From positions 24,173-88,172 of the forward strand of contig NZ_PNOR01000020.1 in the NCBI RefSeq assembly GCF_002869765.1: a DNA stretch of 64,000 bases, given 5' to 3'. How positions within the stretch are numbered: the first letter of the stretch is position 1; each line of letters opens with the position of its first letter. The notes below the pieces were generated by a model that saw nothing but the letters and a program-made list of their open reading frames with translations, did not search any database and was not told where the DNA came from. The stretch comes from Deinococcus planocerae (GTDB lineage: Bacteria > Deinococcota > Deinococci > Deinococcales > Deinococcaceae). This document shows positions 29,464-46,418 of the stretch, in pieces. Both the position numbers and the translations under genes were made by a program.

Positions 29464-30057
29464 ATGACCCCAGCCCCCCCGCCCGCCGACGACGCCTCCG
29501 ACGAGGCCCTCATACAGAGGGTGGCGGGCGGACACGAGGACGCCCTGCGGGAGCTGCACCGCCGTCACGCCCGGCTGCTCTACGCCCTCGGCCACCGGAT
29601 GCTGCGCCAGCGCGAGGACGTGGAGACGTGCGTGCAAGACGCCTTCATGAACGCCTGGCGCCACGCGGCCCGCTTCGACCCCTCGCGGGCGAGCGTCAAG
29701 ACGTGGCTGGTGAGCATCGCCCACCACCGCTTCTTGCAAGAACTCCGCGACCGACCCGACACGGCGCTCGAACTCGAAGACTGGGACGCGCCCGTGGCGG
29801 CGCCCGACCCCCTGGGCCGTATCCTGGCGGGCCGCGCGGTGCAGGCCCTCGACCCCTCGCAGCGCGAACTCGTCGAACTGGCCTACTACCGGGGCCACTC
29901 CCACTCGGAACTCGCCGCGCTGACGGGGCTGCCGGTGGGCACGGTCAAGTCCCGCCTGCGCGCGGCGCTCGACCGGATGCGCCGTCACCTGAGCGGCAAG
30001 GCCCAACCCGACCCCTCGACTGCACCGGACGCCCTGGAAGGAGGTGAGCACCCGTGA
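29464..30057 (+). CDS. ECF-type RNA polymerase sigma factor
   Basis: 197 residues with sigma region 2 (LRELHRRHARLLYALGHRML and DVETCVQDAFMNAWRHAARFDP) and region 4 (LDPSQRELVELAYYRGHSHSELAALTGLPVGTVKSRLRAAL), typical of SigK-like ECF factors. It should direct polymerase to stress-response promoters. The stop overlaps the GTG of the next gene, an anti-sigma factor that would keep it inactive. No target promoter was identified in the window. Confidence 0.93.
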   Translation: MTPAPPPADDASDEALIQRVAGGHEDALRELHRRHARLLYALGHRMLRQREDVETCVQDAFMNAWRHAARFDPSRASVKTWLVSIAHHRFLQELRDRPDTALELEDWDAPVAAPDPLGRILAGRAVQALDPSQRELVELAYYRGHSHSELAALTGLPVGTVKSRLRAALDRMRRHLSGKAQPDPSTAPDALEGGEHP

Positions 30058-30725
30058 CAAGCCCCGACCGCGACCAGCTCACCGCCTACGCCCTGGGCAT
30101 CCTGCCTCCCGAGGAGGAGGCCCGTGTCCGCGCCGCGCTGGAGGCCGACCCGGAATTGCGCGCGGGGGTGGACGCCGACCAGCAGGCCCTCGCTGCCCTG
30201 GCTGAGGAACTGCCGCAGGAGCCGGTGCCGGACGGCGCCGAGGAGCGGCTGATGGCCCGCCTGACGCGGGAGAGGTCGGTGACCGCGGCTCCGGTGGTGT
30301 CCACCCCCCCACCCGCTCCCGCCCGCAGGAAGAACCGGCCCTGGCTGCCCTTCGCCGCCCTGGGCCTCGCGGCGGCCCTCGCCCTCGTGTTCGTCCTGCG
30401 GCCCGGGGATGACCCGCTGCGGCGCTACGCGAACACGCCGGGGGCGACCGTTCAGCGGCTGGAGGCGAACGGGGGCGACCTCGGGCAACTCGTGCGCCTG
30501 CCGGATGGCCGGGCGTACGTGCATCTGGCGCGGCCCGCCGAGGCCGGGCGGGTCTACCAGATGTGGCAGATTCGGGGCGGCGTCCCCGTCTCGCTGGGGG
30601 TGTTCGAGGGACAGGGCTTCCTGCTCACGGGGCTCACGCCCGGCGCGACGGTTGCCGTCAGCGTCGAGCCCCCCGGCGGCAGCCCCCAGCCCACGACGAC
30701 GCCGATTCTGGTGCGGCAACTCTGA
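30054..30725 (+). CDS. Anti-sigma factor, RskA family
   Basis: 223 residues. The N-terminal 80 (LTAYALGILPPEEEARVRAALEAD) resemble the zinc-free anti-sigma domain that clamps its sigma factor. About residues 97-115 form one membrane helix (WLPFAALGLAAALALVFVL). The outside part is the RskA C-terminal domain with GRAYVHLARPAEAGRVYQMW and FEGQGFLLTGLTPGATVAVSVEP. Release of the sigma factor would follow cleavage or a signal at the membrane. The GTG start overlaps the sigma gene (GTGA 30054-30057). Confidence 0.9.
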   Translation: MTSPDRDQLTAYALGILPPEEEARVRAALEADPELRAGVDADQQALAALAEELPQEPVPDGAEERLMARLTRERSVTAAPVVSTPPPAPARRKNRPWLPFAALGLAAALALVFVLRPGDDPLRRYANTPGATVQRLEANGGDLGQLVRLPDGRAYVHLARPAEAGRVYQMWQIRGGVPVSLGVFEGQGFLLTGLTPGATVAVSVEPPGGSPQPTTTPILVRQL

Positions 30726-30741
30726 CTCGTACGAACGACAC

Positions 30742-30775
30742 GGCCCGCCTGGACGCAGGAAGGTCCGGGCGGGCC
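30742..30775. terminator. GC-rich hairpin between convergent genes
   Basis: GGCCCGCCTGGAC (30742-30754) pairs with GTCCGGGCGGGCC (30763-30775, one bulged base). It sits between the anti-sigma stop and the Nudix gene stop and may end both transcripts; T-runs are short. Confidence 0.5.
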
Positions 30776-30785
30776 GCCCTCTTCC

Positions 30786-32400
<1,615 letters not shown>

Positions 32401-32542
32401 GGCGGACGCGACCAGAGAAAAAACGGGGTGGACACGGGCATCATGAACCCAGTCTAGCGCCCGCCCCGGCAGGGCGACCGGAAGGCCACCCCAATTTCCG
32501 CCTCGGTCTAACCCGCCCGCCGCCCGCTGCCGCCGACGACGT

Positions 32543-32548
32543 TACATT
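32543..32548 (+). promoter_or_regulatory. Putative -10 box TACATT of hom
   Basis: TACATT ends 7 bases before the hom ATG, consistent with leaderless initiation. Confidence 0.45.
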
Positions 32549-32555
32549 CCGGGGG

Positions 32556-33518
32556 ATGAGAACCGTCACGGTGGGCGTGCTGGGCTGCGGCACGGTGGGA
32601 CAGGACGTGCTGCACCTCCTGAAGCGCCGCAAGGACATCTTCGACAACCTCGGCGTCGTGGTCGAGGTGGCGGGCGTGCTCGTCCGCGACACCGCCAAGG
32701 GCCGCAACGTTCCCGAAGGCACGCCTCTGACCACCGACCCCGCCTTCCTCCAGGAGTGCGGCGTCATGATCGAGGCGCTGGGCGGCATCGAGTCGCCCCT
32801 CGCCCTGCTGCGGCCCTACCTGCGTTCGGGTAGGCCCGTCATCACCGCCAACAAGGCCCTGCTCGCCGAGCGGTGGGAGGAATTGCGCGAGTACGCCCTG
32901 GACGGTCGTCTCTATTACGAGGCCAGCGTCATGGCGGGCACCCCCATTATCGGGCCGATGAGCACCGTGTTGCGCGCGAGCACCTTCGTGCGGCTCCAGG
33001 CGGTCCTCAACGGCACCTGCAACTACATCCTCACCCAGATGGAGGGGGGGAAGACGTACGCGCAGGCGCTGGAGGAGGCCCAGGCGCTCGGCTACGCGGA
33101 GGACCCGCCCACCCTCGATGTCGGCGGCTTCGACACCGCCCACAAGCTCACCGTGCTCGCCCGCTTCTGCGCGGACGGGAACTTTCCCTACGAGGCGGTG
33201 CAGGTGCAGGGCATCGAGGGGGTGACGTTGGAGGACGTGGCCGGGGCGCGGGCGGCGGGGGAGCGGATCAAGCTCGTCGCGGAGCTTTCCCGCGAGGGGG
33301 ACGGCTGGCATGCCCGCGTTTCTCCGCAGCGTCTGCCCGAGACTCATCCCCTCTGCACGGCGGGGGCGAGCCGCAACGCGCTCGTGTACGAGGGGGAGGA
33401 GAGCGGCACGCTGATCTTCGCGGGGGGTGGGGCGGGGGGGATGGTCACCGCCTCAGCGATAGTGGGGGACTTGCTCGACTGGCTGATCGGGTTCCCGGGG
33501 CACGTGCCGCTGCATTGA
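32556..33518 (+). CDS. hom: Homoserine dehydrogenase
   Basis: Reduces aspartate semialdehyde to homoserine, the branch to threonine and methionine. The 320 residues show the NAD(P)-binding [14 protein letters not shown], the [15 protein letters not shown] motif, [15 protein letters not shown], and the substrate site [22 protein letters not shown]. It lacks the C-terminal ACT domain found in longer homologues, so threonine feedback through such a domain is not expected. ATG 32556 follows TACATT by 7 bases. It stands alone. Confidence 0.95.
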   Translation: MRTVTVGVLGCGTVGQDVLHLLKRRKDIFDNLGVVVEVAGVLVRDTAKGRNVPEGTPLTTDPAFLQECGVMIEALGGIESPLALLRPYLRSGRPVITANKALLAERWEELREYALDGRLYYEASVMAGTPIIGPMSTVLRASTFVRLQAVLNGTCNYILTQMEGGKTYAQALEEAQALGYAEDPPTLDVGGFDTAHKLTVLARFCADGNFPYEAVQVQGIEGVTLEDVAGARAAGERIKLVAELSREGDGWHARVSPQRLPETHPLCTAGASRNALVYEGEESGTLIFAGGGAGGMVTASAIVGDLLDWLIGFPGHVPLH

Positions 33519-34116
33519 GGAGTGTGAGGGGTTGGGGGGCGGGGCGACTTGCGACGGTTTGCCCCCACCCCCCAGCCCCCTCCCCCCTGAGGGGGCAGGG
33601 GGAGCTTTCCGCTGCGCTCGGCAAGGGCACATGGGCGGCGCGGGTGGTTGGGTCTTTCTCAGCGCAAGGTCGGATCTTGTCGCGTCCCAGTCGCCACCCC
33701 ACCGTCTCGCTGCGCGAGCAAGGCGGGGCCGTGGGCCAGGAGCGTTCACTCTCTGTCACTCATGGGGCGTCCGGATTGACGTTTTGAATAGCGCGAAGGC
33801 TTCAGCTTTTTTCTCCCTCTCCTCTTGCGGGTGACTCGCAGAGCTGCGAAGCAGAGGGGTGGGGTGAGGGGGCGTGTGACCAGCTCCACCGAACCTTCCC
33901 CACCCGACACGCTGTCTTTTTGCTCCTCCCCCCTTGTGGGGGAGGCTGGGAGGGGGGGTGTCAGCGACCCCACCGCCCCACCCCCACCTTCCGGCCACCA
34001 GTTTCCAAGGGCGGCGAAACGGCCTTTCCACGCCTTGTTCTCTCTTTGTGGAAAACCCGGAGAGCCGCGGAGATGCGGGAGAGTACACCCCCAGCCCTCT
34101 TCATTCCACGCTTCCG
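33519..34116. other. Intergenic region of 598 bases with dispersed repeats
   Basis: No supported gene. It holds a GC-rich repeat near 33565-33605 (inverted relative of the 33918 copy), a stretch at 33815-33860 ending in AGCAGAGGGG that resembles the right end of the 58105 repeat, and the hairpin repeat at 33918-33956. The rest (33640-33800, 33960-34110) shows nothing I can name. Confidence 0.5.
33918..33956. repeat. 39-bp hairpin repeat, copy 2
   Basis: A 39-base unit starting TTTTGCTCCTCCCCCC, identical by eye to 48964-49002. The CTCCCCCC/GGGGGAG arms can fold on either strand. Confidence 0.75.
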
Positions 34117-35562
<1,446 letters not shown>

Positions 35563-35570
35563 CGCAGGGC

Positions 35571-35576
35571 AGGATA
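35571..35576 (-). promoter_or_regulatory. Putative -10 box TATCCT of the GH13 gene
   Basis: TATCCT on the minus strand, 8 bases before the ATG at 35562. Confidence 0.4.
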
Positions 35577-35620
35577 CCGAGCGGGGCCGCGCCGGAACGT
35601 CACAGCACAGCGGAAGAGGG

Positions 35621-36919
35621 TTAACGCTCCCCGGCCCGCGCGAGCACCAGCGCCCGCGCCTCCTCGGGCGTCCGCACCTCGCCCAGCGCCTGCGCCTCCG
35701 CCACCTCCCGCAGCGCCTGACCGACGGCGGGGCCCGGCCCAATGCCCAGCAGCGCCATCACGTCCTCACCCGTCAGGAGGGGCGGGGGGGCGGCGGGCTG
35801 CTCTTCCAGCGCCGCGAGCACCCGGTCCATCGCTTCCGCGTAGGCGTGGCGGATCGCCGGGTGGCTGTCGGGCCCGCGCGCCGCCTCGCGGTCGGCGAGC
35901 ATCAGGCGCAAGAGGTCGGGCAGGAGGTCGCGGCGGCGGTGGACGAAGCGCCGGGCCTCGCGCTCCCCCGCCGGAAGCGGGGCCATGTGCGCCCGCACGA
36001 GGGCGGAGGCCCGCTCGACCTGCGCGGAGGGCAGCCGCAGCCGGGTGAGAATCTGCCCCGTGAGCGCCGCCCCGATCCGGTCGTGCTCGTAGAAGGTGGT
36101 GCGGCCCGACCGGGGATTGGTGCCCCGCGCGCGCGGCTTGCCCACGTCGTGCAGCAGGGTGGCCCAGCGCAGGGGCAGGTCGGCGTCCGGGAAGCGGGCG
36201 AGAAGCTGGTGCAGCGCCTCCACGCCGTGCCCGAACACGTCGAGGTGGTGAAAGCCTCCCTGCATCACCCCGAGGCCCTCCCTCAACTCGGGCAGGGTGA
36301 GGGCGAGCAGGCCGAGGTCTTCCATCCGCAGGAGGCCGCGTGCCGCGTCCTCGTGGGCGAGCAGGGCATGCATCTCCTCACGCACCCGCTCGGGCGCGGG
36401 CATGGGGAGCGTCCCCGCCGCCAGCTCCGCCGTGACGGCCCTCACCTCCGCCTCTGTCTCCGCCTCCAACCGGAAGCCGAGGGTGACCTCGAAGCGTGCG
36501 GCCCGCCACGCCCGCAACGGGTCCGCGCGCAGGTTCGCCGCCGAGACCATCCGCAGCCGCCGTGAGCGGAGGTCGGCCCGCCCGCCCGAGGGGTCGAGCA
36601 CGTCATGCCTAGCCGTCAGGGCAAGCGCGTTCACGGTGAAATCGCGCCGAAGCAGGTCGTCCGTCACGTCCTCCGGCAGCGGCACGAAGTCGTGTTGCAC
36701 CCCGGTCCCCGTGTGAACGCGCCAGTAGCCGCGCTCCTCGTCGAGCGGAAAGGCCGAGCCTCCCAGCGCCGCCGCCAGCGTCCGCGCCGCGCCTTCCGGG
36801 TCGGGGGCCGCCCAGTCGAAGTCTCTGGGGGCCACGCCGCGCAGCCAGTCGCGGGCCGCGCCGCCCACGAGCAGGGCGCCCGGCGGGAAGGAGGGGAGCG
36901 GAGGGCGGCGGCGGAACAT
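35621..36919 (-). CDS. CCA tRNA nucleotidyltransferase / poly(A) polymerase family protein with HD domain
   Basis: About 432 residues. The nucleotidyltransferase head shows [13 protein letters not shown] and the catalytic DFDWA, then [13 protein letters not shown] and [17 protein letters not shown]. An HD-type domain follows, with [12 protein letters not shown] and [10 protein letters not shown]. It should build or repair tRNA 3' CCA ends; in some bacteria the C and A additions are split between two such proteins, so full CCA activity is not certain. ATG 36919 is chosen over 36928 because the latter overlaps a TAGCAT box lying 7 bases before 36919. Confidence 0.9.
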   Translation of the reverse strand: MFRRRPPLPSFPPGALLVGGAARDWLRGVAPRDFDWAAPDPEGAARTLAAALGGSAFPLDEERGYWRVHTGTGVQHDFVPLPEDVTDDLLRRDFTVNALALTARHDVLDPSGGRADLRSRRLRMVSAANLRADPLRAWRAARFEVTLGFRLEAETEAEVRAVTAELAAGTLPMPAPERVREEMHALLAHEDAARGLLRMEDLGLLALTLPELREGLGVMQGGFHHLDVFGHGVEALHQLLARFPDADLPLRWATLLHDVGKPRARGTNPRSGRTTFYEHDRIGAALTGQILTRLRLPSAQVERASALVRAHMAPLPAGEREARRFVHRRRDLLPDLLRLMLADREAARGPDSHPAIRHAYAEAMDRVLAALEEQPAAPPPLLTGEDVMALLGIGPGPAVGQALREVAEAQALGEVRTPEEARALVLARAGER

Positions 36920-36926
36920 GGGGGCC

Positions 36927-36932
36927 ATGCTA
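36927..36932 (-). promoter_or_regulatory. Putative -10 box TAGCAT of the CCA-enzyme gene
   Basis: TAGCAT on the minus strand, 7 bases before ATG 36919 and overlapping the alternative ATG at 36928. Confidence 0.45.
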
Positions 36933-36975
36933 GCGGGGCTGCCCCGCCGTCACGGTGGGCGTGTTGGCTTAAGCC

Positions 36976-37004
36976 TTGCCTCGTCTCCCGGGCTCTGCTA
37001 GCCT
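36976..37004 (+). promoter_or_regulatory. Promoter of tRNA-Ala (TTGCCT-17-TAGCCT)
   Basis: -35 TTGCCT (36976-36981) and -10 TAGCCT (36999-37004) with a 17-base spacer, ending 9 bases before the tRNA. Confidence 0.6.
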
Positions 37005-37013
37005 GGGGCCGCT

Positions 37014-37088
<75 letters not shown>

Positions 37089-37097
37089 GTCAGGAAG

Positions 37098-37123
37098 CCG
37101 CGCCAGGAGCGCGGTTTTTCTTT
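37098..37123 (+). terminator. Intrinsic terminator of tRNA-Ala
   Basis: CCGCGC (37098-37103) pairs with GCGCGG (37109-37114), followed by TTTTTCTTTT. Confidence 0.85.
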
Positions 37124-37212
37124 TCGCCCCGGTGGAAAGACGCAGCCTTGCGGATTTCGGAGCAGGAGCACCGAGTTCCCAAGCGGCAGGATGTTGCTGC
37201 CCGCCAGGATGG

Positions 37213-37818
37213 TTACCCCTCCCCGTGACGTGCCTCGATCCCCCGCAGCAGCACCGCCGCGAAGTGCTCGGCCACCTGCCCAGGGCCGAGGCTTCCCTCA
37301 GGACGAAACCAGTTGGGCAGCCAGTTCGCCCCCGAGAGCGCGAGGACGGCGGTGAGCTTGACATCCGTGTCCGGCACGAAGTCTCCCACCGCCACTCCCT
37401 CCTGGAGGATGTCGCGAAACACGCGCTCCACCGCGTCGCGCCGCGCTTTGACCTGCGCCTGCCGCTCGGGAGGAAGTTGCCGCCACTCGCTGAAGAGCAC
37501 TGTCGCATACTCCAGGTTGCGGGTGACCACCTCGGTGTAGGCCGTCAGGGCAGAGCGCAGCCGCTCGGAAGGAGAGAGGGCCTCGTCCCCGGCGGGCCGC
37601 AGGGCCTCGTCGAACTCGTCGGCGACCCGGGTGACGATGCCCCACAGCAGCTCCTCCTTGCCCTCGATGTGCGAGTACAGGCTGCCCGCCTTGATCCCCA
37701 GCGCGGCGGCGATGTCGCGCATGGACGTGGAGCGGTACCCGACCTCCGAGAACAGCCGGGCCGCCGTGCGGTAAATCTGCTCCTTGCGTTCCGAAGAAGG
37801 GCCGGGGGCCGTCGTCAT
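37213..37818 (-). CDS. paaR: TetR-family regulator, probably PaaR
   Basis: 201 residues. The N-terminal helix-turn-helix (IYRTAARLFSEVGYRSTSMRDIAAALGIKAGSLYSHI) is the standard TetR DNA-binding domain, followed by an all-helical ligand domain ending in a TetR_C region (FRPEGSLGPGQVAEHFAAVLLRGIE). It is divergent from the paaA operon. In Thermus thermophilus the TetR protein PaaR represses paa genes and is released by phenylacetyl-CoA; the same role is inferred here from position and from a matching palindrome at 37905-37918. Confidence 0.85.
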   Translation of the reverse strand: MTTAPGPSSERKEQIYRTAARLFSEVGYRSTSMRDIAAALGIKAGSLYSHIEGKEELLWGIVTRVADEFDEALRPAGDEALSPSERLRSALTAYTEVVTRNLEYATVLFSEWRQLPPERQAQVKARRDAVERVFRDILQEGVAVGDFVPDTDVKLTAVLALSGANWLPNWFRPEGSLGPGQVAEHFAAVLLRGIEARHGEG

Positions 37819-37872
37819 CTCCCGCGCAGGGTAGCAGGTGAGACGGGCCCGGCAGGCACCGGGCAGACGGAT

Positions 37873-37901
37873 TTGACGCCGCCCCTCCCATCTTCTATAC
37901 T
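37873..37901 (+). promoter_or_regulatory. paaA promoter (TTGACG-17-TATACT)
   Basis: -35 TTGACG (37873-37878) and -10 TATACT (37896-37901), exactly 17 bases apart. Confidence 0.75.
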
Positions 37902-37904
37902 TGC

Positions 37905-37918
37905 CTAACTACTGTTAG
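37905..37918. promoter_or_regulatory. Candidate PaaR operator, palindrome CTAACTACTGTTAG
   Basis: A 14-bp palindrome with CTAAC/GTTAG arms directly after the paaA -10, at the predicted transcript start. It fits the recalled Thermus PaaR consensus CNAACGNNCGTTNG at 8 of 10 fixed positions. Confidence 0.6.
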
Positions 37919-37964
37919 TTCAACTCCCGCGAGCCGCCCTCGCCGCCCCACCCAGGAGGACCCC

Positions 37965-38927
<963 letters not shown>

Positions 38928-38939
38928 GGCGAAGGCGAA

Positions 38940-39036
38940 CCCCTCAGGCAGCTTCGCTGACAGCTCCCCTTAAAGGGGAGCCGGGCAGGCATCTTGCCTC
39001 CCCTTTAAGGGGAGGTGCCCCGAAGGGGCGGAGGGG
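38940..39036. repeat. 97-bp palindromic repeat, second copy
   Basis: Starts CCCCTCAGGCAGCTTCGCTG and ends GGAGGGGTC, with AGCTCCCCTTAAAGGGGAG in the left half and CTCCCCTTTAAGGGGAGG in the right half. It lies between paaA and paaB and could form strong RNA hairpins that change the ratio of the two subunits. Confidence 0.75.
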
Positions 39037-39074
39037 TCACACGCCGCACCCCCGCCCATCAAGGACCCCAACCC

Positions 39075-39716
39075 ATGACCCAGCCTCAGCCCACCCCCGA
39101 CACCCAATGGCCCCGCTGGGAGGTCTTCAAGCAGGACGCGCCGAACCGTCCCTGGCAGGCGGTGGGGAGCGTCCACGCCGGGGACCCCGACCACGCCCTG
39201 CTCACCGCCCGCAACGTCTTCGCGCGCCGTCCCTCCGCCGTGAGCCTGTGGGCGGTGCGCGAATCCGACATTCTGACCGCTACCCCGGAAGAGATCGCGG
39301 CCCGGCCCGAGGTGCTGGAAACTCCCGGTGAAGCGGGCACCTACCACCTGGGGCTCAAGCGGACGCACAAACGCTCCATGACCTTCGTTGACCTCGTGGG
39401 CACGCTGGAGGCGAGCGGTCCCGGCGACGCGCTGCGGCAGGCGCGGGAACTGCACCCGGACGCGCTGACCTGGCTCGTCTTTCCCGAATCCGCCGTGGTC
39501 CGCACGAGCGACGATCCGGGCACGGTCGAGAGCTGGTTCGCCCCCGCCAAGGACAAGACGTACAAGCAGCAGCAGTATTACGGGGTGATCGGGCGGCGCG
39601 TCGGCGAACTCAAGCGGGAGGGCAAGATGCCGGGGCGCGTGAACGAGGAACCCCATGTCGGCGACCATAAGGTCTACGACCACCCGCACGACAGGGCGCC
39701 GAAGGTGCAGCGATGA
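39075..39716 (+). CDS. paaB: Phenylacetyl-CoA epoxidase subunit PaaB, two-domain form
   Basis: PaaB is a small subunit needed for the epoxidase complex and is usually about 95-100 residues. Here it is 213 residues and contains two related units: residues 13-70 ([20 protein letters not shown], then [20 protein letters not shown]) and 93-150 ([20 protein letters not shown], then [19 protein letters not shown]). A charged tail follows ([20 protein letters not shown]). The second unit probably arose by duplication. ATG 39075 is the family start. Whether it also replaces a second copy of the subunit in the complex is unknown. Confidence 0.9.
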   Translation: MTQPQPTPDTQWPRWEVFKQDAPNRPWQAVGSVHAGDPDHALLTARNVFARRPSAVSLWAVRESDILTATPEEIAARPEVLETPGEAGTYHLGLKRTHKRSMTFVDLVGTLEASGPGDALRQARELHPDALTWLVFPESAVVRTSDDPGTVESWFAPAKDKTYKQQQYYGVIGRRVGELKREGKMPGRVNEEPHVGDHKVYDHPHDRAPKVQR

Positions 39717-39722
39717 CGGGGA

Positions 39723-39750
39723 GCGGTCAGCCGTCAGCCGTCAGCCGTCA
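39723..39750 (+). repeat. Array of four 7-bp units (GCGGTCA, then GCCGTCA three times)
   Basis: Tandem heptads lie between the paaB stop and the paaC start, directly before the AGGAG ribosome site. They leave the paaC frame open back to 39713. Confidence 0.75.
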
Positions 39751-39757
39751 GCAGGAG

Positions 39758-40521
39758 ATGCTCACGCCCGAGCTTCAGGCCGTATTGATCCGCAAGCTCA
39801 CCGCCCTCGCCGACGACGAAATCATCCTGGCGCACCGGGACGGCGAGTGGACCGGGCACGCGCCCATCCTCGAAGAGGACATCGCCCTCGCCAACATCGC
39901 GCAGGACGAGTTGGGGCACGCCACGCTCTACCTCGACCTGCGGCGTGCGCTCGACGGCTCTGACTCCGACCGCCTCGCCTTCTTCCGGGACGCGGGCGAG
40001 TTCACGAACGTCCGCCTCGTCGAACTGCCGAAGGGCGACTGGGCCTTCACGATGCTGCGCCAGTTTCTCTTCGACGCCTACGAGGCGCTGTGGCTGGACG
40101 CGGCGCGGGGGAGCACCTACGCCCCGCTTGCCGAGGTTGCCGCCAAGGCCGTGCGCGAGGAGAGGTTCCACCTTCAGCACACCGCCCTGTGGGTGGAGCG
40201 CCTCGCCCTCGGGACCGAGGAGAGCCGCCGCCGCACGCAGAACGCGCTGAATGAGCTGTGGCCCCACGTCGCCCAACTGTTCGACCCGGTGCTCGGAGAG
40301 GCGGAGTTGGTGGCCGCCGGAATCGTCCCCGACCTCGGGGAAGTCCGCGTCCGCTGGGAGGGTTTCGTCGTGCCTCACCTCACTGGGAAGTGTGGCCTTC
40401 TCCTGCCGATGACCCTGGCAGAGGTGGCGGAAGGGCGGGACGTGCACACCGAACACCTCGCCCCCCTCCTCGCCGAGATGCAGGGCGTGGCGCGACAGCA
40501 CGCGAACGCGGAGGTGTGGTG

Positions 40522-40522
<1 letters not shown>
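39758..40522 (+). CDS. paaC: Phenylacetyl-CoA epoxidase structural subunit PaaC
   Basis: A PaaA partner with the same ferritin-like fold that has usually lost the metal site in the classical complex. 254 residues from ATG 39758 ([21 protein letters not shown]), chosen because AGGAG lies next to it and homology starts there; the ATG at 39713 would add 15 residues encoded by a 7-bp repeat. [20 protein letters not shown] and [21 protein letters not shown] show EXXH-like pairs. It overlaps paaD by one base (TGATG). Confidence 0.93.
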
Positions 40523-41028
<506 letters not shown>

Positions 41029-41079
41029 AACGGAAACCGAACGCAGAGGACAGGTAACCGTAGATGGAGGGAACAACAG

Positions 41080-42105
41080 ATGACTGCAACGGATACGCCT
41101 GTCTTTCGCCCGGACTTCCCGACCGAATGGCAGCCTATTGTTCATCAGGTGTCTGATACGCTCCGTTCTCTGGCGTTGCGCGAGGATGTCAAGGCTTACC
41201 TGGAACAAGACCCGGTTCTACTTGCGATTTTCCAGAGGGTGAGCAGGCGCTATGTCGCAGGAGAAACGCGGGAGGAAGCGTTAGCTCGAATTGCCGAGAT
41301 TAACGCCCGTAGTCATGCGGCCACTGTGGATTACATGGGCGAGAGCTGCCGTGATGCTGGAAAAGCGAGAACCGAGACACAAGCTATCTTGGAGCTTGCG
41401 GCGGCTCTGGGCGAGCGGGGGCTGGAATCGTCCCTGTCCCTGGACATTTCGCATGTCGGATCACTCGTTGACGAAGATCTCTGTTACGAGAACATGTGCC
41501 ACATCGCGCGGGCTGCCCAGAACATCGGTCAGGAGGTCATGATCTCGATGGAGGGGTCAGACCGCACGGACGCCACGCTCGAAATGTATAACAGGCTGCA
41601 TAAGCGGCTAAACGAGCAGTTCGGGAACGTGGGCATCACCATCCAGGCCAGGATGCTTCGCACGGAGCGCGATCTTTCGCGCCTTCTCGAACGGCCTGGC
41701 CGAATTCGGCTCGTCAAGGGGGCTTATCATGAAAGCCCCTCGGTGGCATACCCGTTCGAGAGCACGGAGACGGGAGACGCCTACCGCCGTTATGCTCGGC
41801 AACTCATCGCGTCCGGCCACCCGTGCTCCATAGCAACCAGTGATCCCGGAATTCACACGGATTTGCAAGCTTTTATCGAGGCAGAGCACCATCGGGAACA
41901 GCCGTTCGAGTTTGAGATTCTGATGGGGCTGGGCAGCGAGCGCCTCGATTCTCTCCGTTCGAGGGGCTACCGGACTCGGGAATACGTCGTCTTCGGTAGT
42001 GAGTGGTTTTTGTATGTCTGCAACCGCATTGCCGATCAACCCATCCGTGTCCTCCAGGCGGTCGTTGACGCGATAGGGATAGATTTGGGCGGGCGGCGGC
42101 AGTAA
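41080..42105 (+). CDS. Proline dehydrogenase-like flavoprotein
   Basis: 341 residues of the PRODH barrel family: [58 protein letters not shown], the FAD/substrate strand [12 protein letters not shown], the arginine pair YRRYARQLI and the C-terminal FEFEILMGL with [14 protein letters not shown]. It would oxidise proline or a related cyclic amine. It lies between paaD and paaZ on the same strand but has no role in phenylacetate breakdown that I know of. Base composition is clearly lower in GC than its neighbours, so it was probably inserted by transfer. It has its own GGAGGG ribosome site. Confidence 0.82.
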   Translation: MTATDTPVFRPDFPTEWQPIVHQVSDTLRSLALREDVKAYLEQDPVLLAIFQRVSRRYVAGETREEALARIAEINARSHAATVDYMGESCRDAGKARTETQAILELAAALGERGLESSLSLDISHVGSLVDEDLCYENMCHIARAAQNIGQEVMISMEGSDRTDATLEMYNRLHKRLNEQFGNVGITIQARMLRTERDLSRLLERPGRIRLVKGAYHESPSVAYPFESTETGDAYRRYARQLIASGHPCSIATSDPGIHTDLQAFIEAEHHREQPFEFEILMGLGSERLDSLRSRGYRTREYVVFGSEWFLYVCNRIADQPIRVLQAVVDAIGIDLGGRRQ

Positions 42106-42175
42106 CGGCTTTCGAGCCTTCATTCTTTTGCTCCCGGCTCTGCACATCCGTTCTCGTTGACGAACAAGGAATTCC

Positions 42176-44251
<2,076 letters not shown>

Positions 44252-44270
44252 CCCGGCGGTAACATCAGCC

Positions 44271-45547
<1,277 letters not shown>

Positions 45548-45551
<4 letters not shown>

Positions 45552-46372
45552 CCGCGCCCGACCTGACCCTCTACCGGGAGCGCTTCGCGTCCCTGAAGTT
45601 CGGGGCGCACCCGGACGGGATTCTCGAACTCATCCTGTCGAACGAGAAAACGCTCAATTCCGCCGACGCGACCATGCACCGCGATCTGGCGTACGTGTGG
45701 CGCGAGGTGGACCTCGACCCCCGGGTGCGCTGCGTGGTCGTGCGCGGGGAGGGCCGGGGCTTTTCCTCCGGTGGGGACCTGGGCCTGGTGGCGGAGATGG
45801 CCCAGTCGTGGGAGACGCGCGCCCGAGTTCACAAGGAAGCGCGCGACCTCGTCTACAACATCATCAACTGTTCCAAGCCCGTCGTGAGCGCCATTCACGG
45901 GCCCTGCGTCGGGGCCGGGCTCGCCGTCGCCCTCCTCGCGGACATCAGCCTCGCGGCGCCTAACGCCCGCATCCTCGACGGCCACACGCGGCTGGGAGTC
46001 GCCGCCGGAGATCACGCCGTCATGGTCTGGCCGCTGCTGTGCGGGCTGAACAAGGCCAAGTATTACCTGCTCCTCAACGAGCCGCTGAGCGGGGCGGAGG
46101 CCGAGCGGATCGGGCTGGTCAGCCTGTGCGTGCCGGAAGAGGAACTGCTGGGCCGCGCCTTCGCCGTCGCCCGGCGTCTTGCCCAGGGCAGCCCCACCGC
46201 CGTGCGCTGGACGAAGGAGGCGTTGAACAACTGGCTGCGGCTGGCGGGGCCGAGTTTCGACGCCTCGCTGGCGCTGGAGTTCCTGGGCTTCTCGGGGCCG
46301 GACGTGCACGAGGGCGTGGCGTCCCTGCGGGAGAAGCGCCCGCCGAACTTTCCCGACGCGGGTGAGGGTTGA
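45548..46372 (+). CDS. paaG: Enoyl-CoA hydratase/isomerase, probably PaaG
   Basis: 274 residues of the crotonase superfamily: [24 protein letters not shown], oxyanion-hole segments [19 protein letters not shown] and [21 protein letters not shown], and [17 protein letters not shown] near the active site. In the paa pathway this family supplies the ring 1,2-epoxyphenylacetyl-CoA isomerase (PaaG) or the hydratase PaaF. Position beside paaK and paaZ favours a pathway role but sequence alone does not decide between the two. The start is TTG 45548, overlapping the paaK stop (TTGA). Confidence 0.85.
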
Positions 46373-46418
46373 GGCCCGCCTGTCAGAAGCTCATCACCCT
46401 CTTCCCCCACCCTGGGGT

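Noticed and set aside
29000..30060. Extension of the pseudouridine synthase frame upstream to 30060
   Set aside because: It would run antisense through tatA and the sigma gene; the RluA family N-terminus and the TACACT box both point to 28986.
33640..33800. Possible small gene or insertion-sequence end between hom and the GH13 gene
   Set aside because: Frames on both strands are arginine/proline-rich and no terminal inverted repeat or target duplication was visible.
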